Source: Sphingobium sp. (GTDB lineage: Bacteria > Pseudomonadota > Alphaproteobacteria > Sphingomonadales > Sphingomonadaceae). Taken from it: DNA of 35,983 nucleotides. The notes beneath the pieces are model-generated. The model made no database searches. It saw nothing but the letters and a program-made list of their open reading frames with translations, and was not told where the DNA came from. This document shows positions 1 to 8,384 of the stretch, in pieces. Position 1 is the first letter of the stretch. Each line of letters begins with the position of its first letter. The position numbers and the translations under genes were made by a program. The stretch lies in NCBI GenBank assembly GCA_023266575.1, contig JAHFPV010000024.1, positions 1-35,983 of the forward strand, written 5' to 3'.

Positions 1-56
1 TCAACCTCACGCAGCTTGCCGATGATCTCTTCTGGCTTGTGCTTCTTGCTCGGCAT
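1..56 (-). CDS. IS3-family transposase OrfA, N-terminus (partial, runs off the window)
   Basis: Only 18 codons are present, read from the ATG at 56-54 leftward. The start MPSKKHKPEEIIGKLREV is the typical beginning of IS3/IS407-type OrfA proteins, whose N-terminal helix-turn-helix recognises the element ends. In this family OrfA is joined to the DDE catalytic OrfB by programmed frameshifting. No catalytic part is in the window, so it cannot be said whether this copy is intact. It reads away from the egt genes. Confidence 0.75.
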   Translation of the reverse strand, partial: MPSKKHKPEEIIGKLREV

Positions 57-119
57 TCAATGTCCCCTTCATGGTCCAGACTATCATAGTCTCTGGGCCA
101 CTCAGCGGGGGGCAGATCA
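1..119 (-). mobile_element. IS3-family (IS407-group-like) insertion sequence, 5' end only
   Basis: Read on the minus strand, the element starts at about 119 with TGATCTGCCCCCC, which resembles the IS407-group terminal repeat (TGAACTGCCCCC). About 60 bases of leader follow, then the start of a transposase OrfA. The rest of the element lies outside the window, so neither the far end nor the target duplication can be checked. The exact outer boundary is inferred from the TG end rule of IS3 elements. Confidence 0.7.
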
Positions 120-327
120 AGTGCCACACGGGGCCAGGCCTGTTTCCAATAAAACTAACGGGAACGGTATAGCGTCGGGATCGTTTGCGTTTTCAAGCTG
201 TCCACTGGTCCTGGTGGCATAACAACAGCGAGATAATAGAATACCCCATGCTGCGGACCTCATCCTTGATCGGTCTGCTTGACTGAAGCTTTTAACCCTG
301 GCCACCTCAAGCCGACAGGAAATCTAC

Positions 328-1326
328 ATGCATGATATGGCGAGCGTGGCGATGGATTATGATGGGATTGTTCGCGTTTCGGACATCCAGCCGCCGGTAT
401 CTGACACCAGCGAATTCATCCGGGCCGTAGTTGACGGACTATCGCAGCCCAAACGAGCAATACCTTGCAGGTTCCTGTACGACGCAGCGGGATCGGCGAT
501 ATTCGACCGGATTTGCGAACTGCCGGAATATTATCCGACGCGAACCGAGCGGTGGATATTGGAGACCCATGCGACAGCCATTGCAAAAGCCATCAGCGGG
601 GAGGTGCGCTTTATCGAGTTGGGCGCGGGATCGGGTGGAAAGGCCGAAATCCTGCTCGACGCGATAGAGCAGGTGCGCGCTTATGTCTGTATCGACATAT
701 CCCCGGTTCCACTGGCGTCGGCGGCAGCATCTGTACGGGCACGCTATCCCGATATCACCGTCGATGCCGTGTGCGGCAACTATTTGGGCAAGCTTGATCT
801 TCCACCGCGCAGGGGTTTGCGGGACATCTGCTTCTTTCCCGGATCGACAATCGGCAACTTCGATCGCGACGATGCGCAAGCCTTTTTGCGCGAATGGAGC
901 AGGCGACTGGGGCAAGATGGGATGATGCTGATTGGTGTCGACCTCAAGAAAGACGCAGGATTGCTGGAGGATGCCTACGACGATGCGCAAGGGGTGACGG
1001 CGCAGTTCAGCCTGAACCTGCTGCATCGCGCCAACCATGAACTGGGCGCTGATTTCGACACCAGCGCCTTTGTGCACCGCGCTCGCTATGTCAGCGAACC
1101 CGGCCATGTCGAAATCTCGCTCGTCAGCCTGCGCGAGCAGATCGTCACGGTAGCGGGCCGACGCTTCGGTTTCGAACAAGGCGCGGCCATTCATGTCGAA
1201 AATTCGCATAAATATGCCATCGACGAATTTACCTTGCTGGCCAGCAAGGCCGGGTTCGACAGCGTCGACGTCTGGACTGATCAAGATGCTCTGTTCAGCG
1301 TCCATTTGCTGCGCGTAGCGCGCTGA
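328..1326 (+). CDS. egtD: L-histidine N(alpha)-methyltransferase EgtD
   Basis: A SAM-dependent methyltransferase that trimethylates L-histidine to hercynine, the first step of ergothioneine synthesis in the cytoplasm. At 332 aa it has the usual family length. The N-terminal signature is clear: PKRAIPCRFLYD, then GSAIFDRICELPEYYPTRTE near residues 48-72. The SAM-binding loop ELGAGSGGKAEILL and the motif FFPGSTIGNF, typical of this family (DUF2260), follow. The ATG at 328 has AGGA seven bases upstream. The stop codon shares one base with the egtB start (TGATG), so the two genes are translationally coupled. The order egtD-egtB is the reverse of the mycobacterial cluster, and no egtA, egtC or egtE is nearby. 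Identification is by family motifs and the partner gene. Confidence 0.93.
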   Translation: MHDMASVAMDYDGIVRVSDIQPPVSDTSEFIRAVVDGLSQPKRAIPCRFLYDAAGSAIFDRICELPEYYPTRTERWILETHATAIAKAISGEVRFIELGAGSGGKAEILLDAIEQVRAYVCIDISPVPLASAAASVRARYPDITVDAVCGNYLGKLDLPPRRGLRDICFFPGSTIGNFDRDDAQAFLREWSRRLGQDGMMLIGVDLKKDAGLLEDAYDDAQGVTAQFSLNLLHRANHELGADFDTSAFVHRARYVSEPGHVEISLVSLREQIVTVAGRRFGFEQGAAIHVENSHKYAIDEFTLLASKAGFDSVDVWTDQDALFSVHLLRVAR

Positions 1327-2567
1327 TGCGTGCTGCCAGGATGCACTATGCCTCGGTTCGCAAACTGACTGAGGATCTGGCAAAGCCTCTATCGGACGCA
1401 GATGCCACGATCCAGTCCATGCCCGATGCGTCGCCCGCCAAATGGCATCTGGCGCATACGAGCTGGTTCTTCGAAACTTTCATCCTGCGCGACCATATGC
1501 CGGGGTATCAGCCGTACCGGGCAGAATGGCCGTTCCTGTTCAACAGCTATTATGAAACCGAAGGCGCGCGCATGGCGCGGGCGGCGCGGGGTATGCTCTC
1601 GCGCCCTTCACTGGCCGACATTCTCGACTATCGCGCGGTGGTGGATGCGGCGATGGATCGCGCGATCGAGCAGCTTTCGCCGGAACTGCTGGCGCTGGTC
1701 GATCTGGGTTGTCAACATGAGCAGCAGCATCAGGAATTGCTGCTGACCGACATACTCCACGCATTTTCCCTCAACCCTCTGGAATGCGCGGTCTGGCCGC
1801 GCCAAGACACGCGACATCTCGCCGATCCTGCGCCAGTGAATTGGCTGGATGGCCACCAGGGACTGGTCGAGATCGGCGCCTGCACCACCGACAGCGGGGC
1901 GTTCGCATTTGACTGCGAAGGGCCGCGACACACGGCGTTGCTCCATCCCCACCGATTGGCGGATCGGAAGGTCACGAATGCCGAGTGGGTCGCCTTCATG
2001 GCAGACGGCGGCTATGATGATCCCCGCTTGTGGCTGTCGGACGGCTGGGCCTGGCGGCAGGCCCAAGGCGTCGTCGCGCCACTCTACTGGGCGGGCGGTG
2101 CCAATGGCTGGACCAGTTTCACACTGTCGGGTCGTCATCCTGTCGATCCGGCTGCGCCAGTCTGCCATGTCAGTTTCTATGAGGCGGACGCCTTTGCCAC
2201 TTGGGCTGGAGCCCGCCTGCCGACCGAGGCCGAATGGGAAGCGGCGGCCACGCAGCACGATCCAACCGGTGGCAACTTGCTGGACGGTCCGGGCGACATC
2301 CGCCCGCGTCCGGTTGATAATGGCCCGGCATTTTTCGGCAATGTGTGGGAATGGACCGGCAGTGCCTATCGGCCATATCCTGGATTTCGCGCCGCCGATG
2401 GCGCGATTGGCGAATATAACGGCAAGTTCATGAGCGGCCAGTGCGTGTTGCGTGGCGGCAGTTACGCTACCCCGCGCGGGCATATGCGAGCGAGTTACCG
2501 CAACTTCTTTTATCCTCATCATCGTTGGCAGTTCATGGGATTGCGGCTGGCCAGGGACGGTGTGTGA
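1326..2567 (+). CDS. egtB: Ergothioneine biosynthesis sulfoxide synthase EgtB
   Basis: A non-heme iron enzyme that uses O2 to join hercynine to a thiol (gamma-glutamylcysteine or cysteine), giving the sulfoxide precursor of ergothioneine. The N-terminal DinB-like domain carries the expected three-histidine iron site: WHLAHTSWF (H44) and QHEQQHQELL (H131, H135). The C-terminal half is an FGE-sulfatase (formylglycine-generating-enzyme) domain, with RLPTEAEWE, GNVWEWTGSAY and the final VLRGGSYATPRGHMRASYRNF. The length of 413 aa is normal for EgtB and too short for an OvoA fusion, which would carry its own methyltransferase. The start overlaps the egtD stop by one base. Without egtA or egtC nearby, the sulfur donor cannot be inferred. 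The final C-S lyase step would need an unlinked enzyme. Confidence 0.93.
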   Translation: MRAARMHYASVRKLTEDLAKPLSDADATIQSMPDASPAKWHLAHTSWFFETFILRDHMPGYQPYRAEWPFLFNSYYETEGARMARAARGMLSRPSLADILDYRAVVDAAMDRAIEQLSPELLALVDLGCQHEQQHQELLLTDILHAFSLNPLECAVWPRQDTRHLADPAPVNWLDGHQGLVEIGACTTDSGAFAFDCEGPRHTALLHPHRLADRKVTNAEWVAFMADGGYDDPRLWLSDGWAWRQAQGVVAPLYWAGGANGWTSFTLSGRHPVDPAAPVCHVSFYEADAFATWAGARLPTEAEWEAAATQHDPTGGNLLDGPGDIRPRPVDNGPAFFGNVWEWTGSAYRPYPGFRAADGAIGEYNGKFMSGQCVLRGGSYATPRGHMRASYRNFFYPHHRWQFMGLRLARDGV

Positions 2568-2707
2568 TCGTTCGAAGCCAATCGAGATACTGCGGCTGCC
2601 TCGCAGTGGCGAAGGACGTAAGCTACCAGTTAAATGCCGGGACTGGGTCGATCGTACCGAAGACATCAGTTCCTAGCGCACCCTCCGGACCTGGGTGCCC
2701 AATTTGT

Positions 2708-3574
2708 CTAATTGGTTATAGGCTCCAGCGCTTGTACGATATGCTGCGCCAGCAGATGGGCTGTGTCAGAGATGGCGCGCCCTTCGATCAAGGCAATTTC
2801 GGTGTCCGGCAGTTTTGGCAACCATTGCGCTGTTGCTATAGGAACGAGAAACGACGGCACCATCTTCCTGGGTAGGACCGAAATGCCCAGACCTGCCCGT
2901 ACCGCAGCTTGCGCGCCCGCCAGGCTCGTGGACGTATATGCAATCCGCCAAGTCCTGCCGGTTGCATCAAGGGCATCCGTTGCGCGCTTGCGATACACAC
3001 ATGGCTCGGGCGAAACGACCAGCGGGATCACTTCATCCCCATCGATGGCCTCCTGGTCGCGGGCCACCCACACCAGTGGTTCGCGCCATACACGCACGCC
3101 CTGAGGCGCGGCTGCCGGCTCGCGCTTGACAAGGACAAGGTCAAACCCTCCGGCGTGGAAGCGGTCAAGCAGGTTCAGCGTCAGGTCGCATGTGACTTCC
3201 AGCTCGACCAGCGGATGCGCGTCTGTGAACAAGGCAAGGATGTCGGGCAGATGCTCGGTGGCGAAGTCTTCCGGCACGCCTACCCGTACGGCACCCCTGA
3301 TATCCGGCTCAGTGAGTTCCGCGATCAGCTTGTCGTTCATGTGCAGGATTTTGCGGGCGGAACCGAGCAGCAGATGCCCGTCGAGTGTCAACCGGACTGA
3401 CCGGGCCGTCCGCTCAAACAGCGTACGGCCAAGTTGAGCCTCCAGACGCTTGATCTGCAAACTGATGGTCGATTGGGTCCGTCCCAATCGCGTGCCGGCT
3501 GCGGTGAAACCACCCAAATCGGCGATGGTAGAAAAGGTGCGAAGAAGGTCGATGTCTAGATTGCGCACATTCAC
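2708..3574 (-). CDS. LysR-family transcriptional regulator
   Basis: A DNA-binding regulator of about 288 aa. The N-terminal winged helix (NLDIDLLRTFSTIADLGGFTAAGTRLGRTQSTISLQIKRLE) is followed by a periplasmic-binding-like effector domain with RGAVRVGVPEDFA and AGLGISVLPR. I place the start at the GTG at 3574. It has GAGGAGG nine bases upstream and gives the normal LysR spacing to the helix-turn-helix; ATGs at 3592, 3595 and 3607 would put that ribosome site inside the gene. It is convergent with egtB and divergent from the exporter operon, so that operon is its most likely target. An ATTG-N7-CAAT palindrome lies between the two. The effector is unknown. Confidence 0.88.
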   Translation of the reverse strand: MNVRNLDIDLLRTFSTIADLGGFTAAGTRLGRTQSTISLQIKRLEAQLGRTLFERTARSVRLTLDGHLLLGSARKILHMNDKLIAELTEPDIRGAVRVGVPEDFATEHLPDILALFTDAHPLVELEVTCDLTLNLLDRFHAGGFDLVLVKREPAAAPQGVRVWREPLVWVARDQEAIDGDEVIPLVVSPEPCVYRKRATDALDATGRTWRIAYTSTSLAGAQAAVRAGLGISVLPRKMVPSFLVPIATAQWLPKLPDTEIALIEGRAISDTAHLLAQHIVQALEPITN

Positions 3575-3593
3575 CCTGAACGTCCTCCTCATC

Positions 3594-3608
3594 ATTGGTA
3601 ATATCAAT
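3594..3608. promoter_or_regulatory. Putative LysR operator, ATTG-N7-CAAT
   Basis: The sequence ATTGGTAATATCAAT is a palindrome with a T-N11-A core, the classical LysR-type binding box. It lies just upstream of the GTG start of the LysR gene and within the divergent region facing the exporter operon. A second smaller palindrome (ATAG-N5-CTAT) is at 3611-3623. The identical ATTG-N7-CAAT arrangement occurs at 15681-15695 beside another LysR gene. Assignment rests on motif shape and position only. Confidence 0.45.
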
Positions 3609-3830
3609 CCATAGGATTTCTATAACTCATTTTGCAAATGGACGAAGATACAGGAAGGGCGGTCCGTGATCGACATGACCCTGGAAGAAGCGAAGTGAAC
3701 CGGGCCGCCGCTGCCTGTTGCAGCTATCATTTCGTCATCGCTATGGATGACCAATATATCTTCGAACCGCGATGCGCAGGATGGCGACACGGGGTTTCTG
3801 CGCATCGATATCAATCAGCATAGGACATCC

Positions 3831-5549
3831 ATGATGGCCGCCCATGGGCATGAACGGGTTAACTGGAGAATATTTACGAGCTGGGCGCGGGCAGCGCTTG
3901 GCCCCGACCGTCCGTTTCTGACCATGGCATTGATATATGGCGCGGCGATTGGCTTCCTGTCGCTGGCGACGCCGATTTCGGTGCAGATGCTCATCAATTC
4001 GGTCGCCAACACCGCCCTGCCGGCACCCCTGTTTACACTGGCGGGGGTGCTGCTCGCGCTGCTGCTTCTATGGGCGTTCCTGGGCGCGATGCGCATCTAT
4101 GTCATGGAGATGTTCCGGCGGCGCGTGTTCGCGAGGATCGTTGCGGAAATCACATTGCAGGCAGTCCATGCCCAAAATCCCTTCTTTCAGGACGACCGGC
4201 GCGGCGATCTGTTCAATCGCTTCTTTGAAGTGATGAACGTACAGAAAGCGATCCCGTCGCTGCTGGTTGGGGGCTTCTCTATTTTCTTCCAGGCGATGGT
4301 CGGCTTCATCGTTACCTCCTTCTATCATCCGGTTTTCCTGGGCTTCAATCTGCTCTTCATCTTTTCGGTCTGGCTAATCTGGAAGCTGTGGGCGCAGCGC
4401 GCGATGGAAAGCGGCATTGCACTCAGCCACCGCAAATATGAAGCGGCCCACTGGCTGGAAAGCGTCGGTGCATCGAACGGTTTTTACAAGTCCAGCCGCC
4501 ATCTGGACTACGCCATGGACATGTCGGAAAATCGCACAGCCGCTTATGTGGCGGCCCATCGCACCCATTTCCGCGCAACCTTTCCGCAAGCCGTGGCGCT
4601 GCTGCTGCTCTATGCCATTGCCAGCGCAGCGTTGCTGGCCCTGGGCGGGTGGCTCGTCATTCAGGGGCAGTTGTCGATAGGCCAACTGGTCGCTGCCGAA
4701 TTGATCCTGTCCAGCATATTTTACGGAGCGGCTCAGCTAGGCCCCTATCTCGACACCTTTTACGATCTGGTCGCCGCTGTCGAGGAACTGTCCCTGTTTC
4801 GCGCGATCACGCTGGAGGATATGCCGGTCGAAACCCTTGATGGCGCTCGACCACGCGACGGCGCGCTAGCGTTGCGACAGGTGCGGATTTCGGCTGATGG
4901 CGACGAAGCATCGTTCGATCTCTTCATCCCTTCAGGCGCCCATGTCGCCGCCGCCGCCGATCCTGGTGTCGACCGGCTGCTGGCCCGCCTCCTAAAACGC
5001 CATTACCGCCCTGACGCGGGTATAGTCAGCCTCAGTGGCGCAGACATCAGCGCGCTGAACATCTACCAGCTCCGCAGCGACGTCATCGTCCTCGATCGCC
5101 CCACCATCGTGGAAAGCAGCATTCGCGACTATCTGCGCCTAGCCAATCCGACCGCCAGTTCCGCCGCCGTGCTTGATGCCCTTCAATCGGTGGGCCTTGG
5201 CGAACGGATCGCCCGGCTACCGCAGGGACTGGACAGCCTTCTTTCCTCGACTGGCTGGCCGCTGTCAGTGGCTGACACGATGCGGTTGAAACTCGCCGGC
5301 GCTATTCTCGCCCGGCCCCGACTGCTCATCCTGTCCAACCTGTTCGATATGCTGCCGTCTCATGAACTGCGCGCAGCGCTGCACCAGCTTGACGGTGGGG
5401 ATGGCAGCACGATCATCGTCTTTACAGTTCGTCCCGATGCGCTTGGCTTTGATCATATGCTCTGGCTGGGACGAACACGTCAGTTACTGACGCAGGATGC
5501 CAGCGCCTTTGCAGCAGTCCAAGGAGGTACTGATGCCATTTCGCGCTGA
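3831..5549 (+). CDS. ABC exporter (HlyB/PCAT-like) with degenerate, probably inactive ATPase domain
   Basis: A 572-aa half-transporter with about six N-terminal membrane segments (residues ~25-290), matching type I ABC exporters. The C-terminal domain keeps the nucleotide-binding-domain layout but none of the catalytic motifs. The Walker A slot (~373-384) reads AAADPGVDRLLA with no GKS/T. The Q-loop glutamine position is Asp (VIVLDRP, D422). The signature is LSVAD (478-482) instead of LSGGQ. Walker B reads LLILSNLFD, so the Asp-Glu pair is Ser502-Asn503. The H-loop histidine is Val533. The frame is open throughout, so this looks like a retained protein and not recent decay. The ATG at 3831 has AGGA five bases upstream; an ATG at 3747 would add 28 residues but has no ribosome site. 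The gene overlaps the adaptor gene by 17 bases. Substrate and energy source are unknown. Confidence 0.85.
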   Translation: MMAAHGHERVNWRIFTSWARAALGPDRPFLTMALIYGAAIGFLSLATPISVQMLINSVANTALPAPLFTLAGVLLALLLLWAFLGAMRIYVMEMFRRRVFARIVAEITLQAVHAQNPFFQDDRRGDLFNRFFEVMNVQKAIPSLLVGGFSIFFQAMVGFIVTSFYHPVFLGFNLLFIFSVWLIWKLWAQRAMESGIALSHRKYEAAHWLESVGASNGFYKSSRHLDYAMDMSENRTAAYVAAHRTHFRATFPQAVALLLLYAIASAALLALGGWLVIQGQLSIGQLVAAELILSSIFYGAAQLGPYLDTFYDLVAAVEELSLFRAITLEDMPVETLDGARPRDGALALRQVRISADGDEASFDLFIPSGAHVAAAADPGVDRLLARLLKRHYRPDAGIVSLSGADISALNIYQLRSDVIVLDRPTIVESSIRDYLRLANPTASSAAVLDALQSVGLGERIARLPQGLDSLLSSTGWPLSVADTMRLKLAGAILARPRLLILSNLFDMLPSHELRAALHQLDGGDGSTIIVFTVRPDALGFDHMLWLGRTRQLLTQDASAFAAVQGGTDAISR

Positions 5550-6633
5550 TCACATCACCCATTTCAAGACGCTGGCAAGCCTGCACCCGCCCCGCCCCGC
5601 ACGCATGTTCGGCTGGATGCTGCTCGTGGGCATGGTGGCATCCATTGCCTTCCTGTTGTTTGTCCCCTGGGTGCAAACCTCCACCGGCATGGGGCAGGTC
5701 ATCGCGCTTGATCCACGCGATCGGGTGCAGAGCATCACCGCGCTGGTCCCTGGCCGGGTCGAACAATGGTATGTGACCGACGGCGAAATAGTGAAGAAGG
5801 GCGATCCTATCGCCCGCATCGCCGATAATGATCCCGACCTGCTCAGCCGCCTGCGCGCGGAGCGTGCGCAGGCCGATGCCGAGATTGCCGCCACGCAGCA
5901 GGCCATGGCCGTGGCCCAGCGCGATGTTGGCCGGATGCAACAATTATACGCCGAAGGCCTCTCGCCACGCCGCGATCTGGAACTCGCGCAGATCAAGGTG
6001 GCCGATTATGGGGCCAAGGTCGCCAAGAGCCTTGCCGACCGGAACCGTCTCGACATCAATATCAACCGCCAGTCGGTCCAGATCGTGCGCGCGCCACGCA
6101 CCGGGCGCGTCCTGCGCATCCTGGGCGGCGACAATGCGACGATGGTGAAAGAAGGCGACATCATCGCCACCTTCGCACCGGAACAGGCGGTGCGTGTGGT
6201 GGAGCTTTATGTGGACGGGCGCGACGTGCCACTTATCTATCCGGGCCGCCCCGTACGGCTCGAATTTGAAGGTTGGCCCGCCATCCAGTTCAGTGGCTGG
6301 CCATCCGTAGCGGTCGGCATGTTCGACGGTCAGGTCCGCGCCATCGACGTGTCTGCCTCACCCAACGGCTTGTTCCGCGTGCTTGTCGAGCAGAAAGCGG
6401 GCGCGCGTCCATGGCCCAAAGAGCCATTCGTGCGGCTGGGCGCCAAGGTGCGCGGCTGGGTGATGATGGACACGGTATCGACCGGCTACGAACTCTGGCG
6501 GCTGCTTAATGATTTTCCGTTGCAATATCCCGCTGGTGCGCTTGACCAGCGGACCGGTCAGAGCGCATCGACAGGCGCAGCCTACGGCCAGGCTTCCGGC
6601 GGCGGCGGCCAGGATGGCGGCAATGCCAAATAA
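5533..6633 (+). CDS. HlyD-family periplasmic adaptor protein
   Basis: A membrane-fusion protein that would bridge the inner-membrane transporter and the TolC-like channel. The 366-aa product has a cytoplasmic N-terminus, one membrane segment at about residues 25-45, and a first lipoyl/barrel half (ALVPGRVEQWYVTDGEIVKKGDPIARI). A helical hairpin rich in Ala/Gln follows (~95-175), then the second lipoyl half (VRAPRTGRVLRILGGDNATMVKEGD) and beta-barrel strands. The tail is Gly/Gln-rich. The ATG at 5533 has a perfect AAGGAGGT five bases upstream and lies inside the 3' end of the ABC gene, which indicates coupling. No precursor peptide or toxin gene is visible to define the cargo. Confidence 0.88.
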   Translation: MPFRADHITHFKTLASLHPPRPARMFGWMLLVGMVASIAFLLFVPWVQTSTGMGQVIALDPRDRVQSITALVPGRVEQWYVTDGEIVKKGDPIARIADNDPDLLSRLRAERAQADAEIAATQQAMAVAQRDVGRMQQLYAEGLSPRRDLELAQIKVADYGAKVAKSLADRNRLDININRQSVQIVRAPRTGRVLRILGGDNATMVKEGDIIATFAPEQAVRVVELYVDGRDVPLIYPGRPVRLEFEGWPAIQFSGWPSVAVGMFDGQVRAIDVSASPNGLFRVLVEQKAGARPWPKEPFVRLGAKVRGWVMMDTVSTGYELWRLLNDFPLQYPAGALDQRTGQSASTGAAYGQASGGGGQDGGNAK

Positions 6634-8059
6634 GATCGCTGGCGTTCTGCTGGCACTCGCCGCCACTACAGCCGCTACGCCGCTGGACGCGCAGGACATA
6701 GCGCCCCTGCCGCAGATGGCATCGGTCGATGCGCCCACGCTCACCATCGACGCGCTGCTGGCCAATTCCGCTCGGCAATCGCCGCAGATTCTGGAGGCGC
6801 TGGCCAGGACGCGCGCCGCCGATGCGAAGCGGCTGACGGCGGAAGGCGCGTTTGACACCATCTTTTCGGCCGACGGTGGATCACGGCTGCTCGGCTATTA
6901 TGGCGGGACATATGCCGATGCGAAGGTCGCCCGCCCGATCGAGGATTGGGGCGGGCAGGTCTATGGCGGCTATCGCGTCTCCAATGGTCGCTTTCCCATC
7001 TATGAGGACAAAAATTACACCAACGAACTGGGTGAAATCCGCGCTGGTGCTGTCTTTTCCCTGCTGCGTGACCGGATGATTGACGAGCGGCGCTTCGGCC
7101 GTGTGAGCGCACAAGCCGATCAGGCGATTGCCGATGCGGAACGGCAGATGGTTGCCATCGGCGTGCAGCGCAAGGCGCTCGACTCCTACCTGTCCTGGGT
7201 CGCGGCGGGCCAGCGCCTCGCCATCTATCAGCGTCTCCTGTCGTTAGCAAAGGAGCGGCAGCGCGGTCTGCAACGCACGTTCGAGGCTGGGCTGCGCCCG
7301 CGCATTATCCTGACCGAAAATGAGCAGCAACTGCTGCGCCGCGAGGCGATGGTGGTGCAATCGCAACAGGCGCTCGCCGCTGCCGCCAACAGCCTGTCGC
7401 TCTACTGGCGCGATGCAGATGGCCGACCGACCATCCCGCGCCCCGACCAATTGCCGCAAGTGCTGCCCGAACCGCTGGCGACGGCGCGCCCGGCATCGGT
7501 ACAGCGGCCTGACCTGATGGTCGCGCAATTGCGACAGCGCCTGGTGCGGGATCGGCTGGCGCTGGATCGCAACGCGCTATTGCCGCGCCTTGACCTGCAG
7601 ATGGAGGTGGCGCGCGACATTGGCGACATAGGGCCGGGCGGCGTCTCGCGCAGCGGCAACGATGTCCGGCTCGGCGTCAAATTCTCCGTCCCGCTCGAAC
7701 AGCGCACCGCGCGCGGCAAATTGATGCAGACGCAGGCCGAACTGGACGCCAACCGCACCCGTGCGCAATGGCTGGACGAACAGATTCGCGCCGAAATCGA
7801 AGGCATCGCGATCACGCTGAACGCAACCGCCCACCTTATCCACCTGTCCGAACAGGAAAAACAGCGCGCCGACGACATGGCCGTGGCGGAACGCCGCCGT
7901 TTCGACATGGGCGCTAGCGACCTGTTCCTGGTGAACACGCGGGAGGAAAGCGCCGCCAATGTCGCCTTGTCGTTACTCGACATGCGGTTACGGCGCATCG
8001 TCGCTGGGGCAGATCTCGTCGCAGCGTCCGGGGATGCAGTATCACTAGGGCTCCGTTAG
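6623..8059 (+). CDS. TolC-family outer membrane channel protein
   Basis: The outer-membrane component of the exporter encoded by the two preceding genes. The 478-aa protein begins with a signal peptide (MPNKIAGVLLALAATTAATPLDAQ). Two long alpha-helical repeats typical of outer-membrane efflux proteins follow, with LTIDALLANSARQSPQILEALARTRAADAKRL in the first and RGKLMQTQAELDANRTRAQWLDEQIRAEIEGI in the second. The late motif GASDLFLVNTREESAANV is usual in this family. I chose the ATG at 6623, which has AGGA eight bases before it; the ATG at 6614 would overlap that site. It overlaps the adaptor gene by 11 bases. It completes a tripartite envelope assembly. Confidence 0.87.
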   Translation: MPNKIAGVLLALAATTAATPLDAQDIAPLPQMASVDAPTLTIDALLANSARQSPQILEALARTRAADAKRLTAEGAFDTIFSADGGSRLLGYYGGTYADAKVARPIEDWGGQVYGGYRVSNGRFPIYEDKNYTNELGEIRAGAVFSLLRDRMIDERRFGRVSAQADQAIADAERQMVAIGVQRKALDSYLSWVAAGQRLAIYQRLLSLAKERQRGLQRTFEAGLRPRIILTENEQQLLRREAMVVQSQQALAAAANSLSLYWRDADGRPTIPRPDQLPQVLPEPLATARPASVQRPDLMVAQLRQRLVRDRLALDRNALLPRLDLQMEVARDIGDIGPGGVSRSGNDVRLGVKFSVPLEQRTARGKLMQTQAELDANRTRAQWLDEQIRAEIEGIAITLNATAHLIHLSEQEKQRADDMAVAERRRFDMGASDLFLVNTREESAANVALSLLDMRLRRIVAGADLVAASGDAVSLGLR

Positions 8060-8384
8060 CGTGAAAACTCCATGATCTCTGACGAAAAGAATGGACGACG
8101 CTCGCGCCAGCCTTCTCAAGCGGCTCGAACTGCGCGGCTGCTCGCTTGAGGATTATGCCTCGCCAAGCCGAACAGACCAGGCAGCCCACATAAGTACCTG
8201 ACAACATGCCCATTTGGTTGATGAGCGGGTCAGGCGATCCCTTGCTTGAGGTCGTGCTTGAGCGCACTCATTAGTAGGCCGATCGGCCGATGATAGGATC
8301 GATCACACGCTCGTGTTTCGCAAACACCTCTTTCGAATCCCAGCGCGTGCTCCCAAGCATCGCGAGTGTCGACCATCAACAGCG
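8060..8384. other. Gap without a convincing gene
   Basis: This stretch separates the TolC-type gene from the 3' end of the AraC gene. Short open frames on both strands are interrupted by stops and have no recognisable domain. A minus-strand frame (~8090-8267) contains a hydrophobic run but lacks a ribosome site and family signature. I see no clear terminator hairpin. It may be decayed mobile-element DNA, but this cannot be shown from the sequence alone. Confidence 0.4.

Noticed and set aside
439-1383. Long antisense ORF opposite egtD
   Set aside because: No family features; it mirrors codon bias of the strongly supported egtD gene.
2678-2715. Two short inverted repeats between egtB and LysR (GCACCC/GGGTGC and CCAATT/AATTGG), considered as terminators
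   Set aside because: Stems of only six pairs without a T-run; one overlaps the LysR stop codon.
3632-3823. Small plus-strand ORF in the LysR/exporter gap, considered as a possible exported precursor peptide
   Set aside because: No good ribosome site, no double-glycine leader or signal peptide, and it includes the probable operator/promoter region of the exporter operon.
8090-8267. Short minus-strand frame with a hydrophobic segment, considered as a transposase or membrane-protein remnant
   Set aside because: No recognisable motif and no ribosome site.
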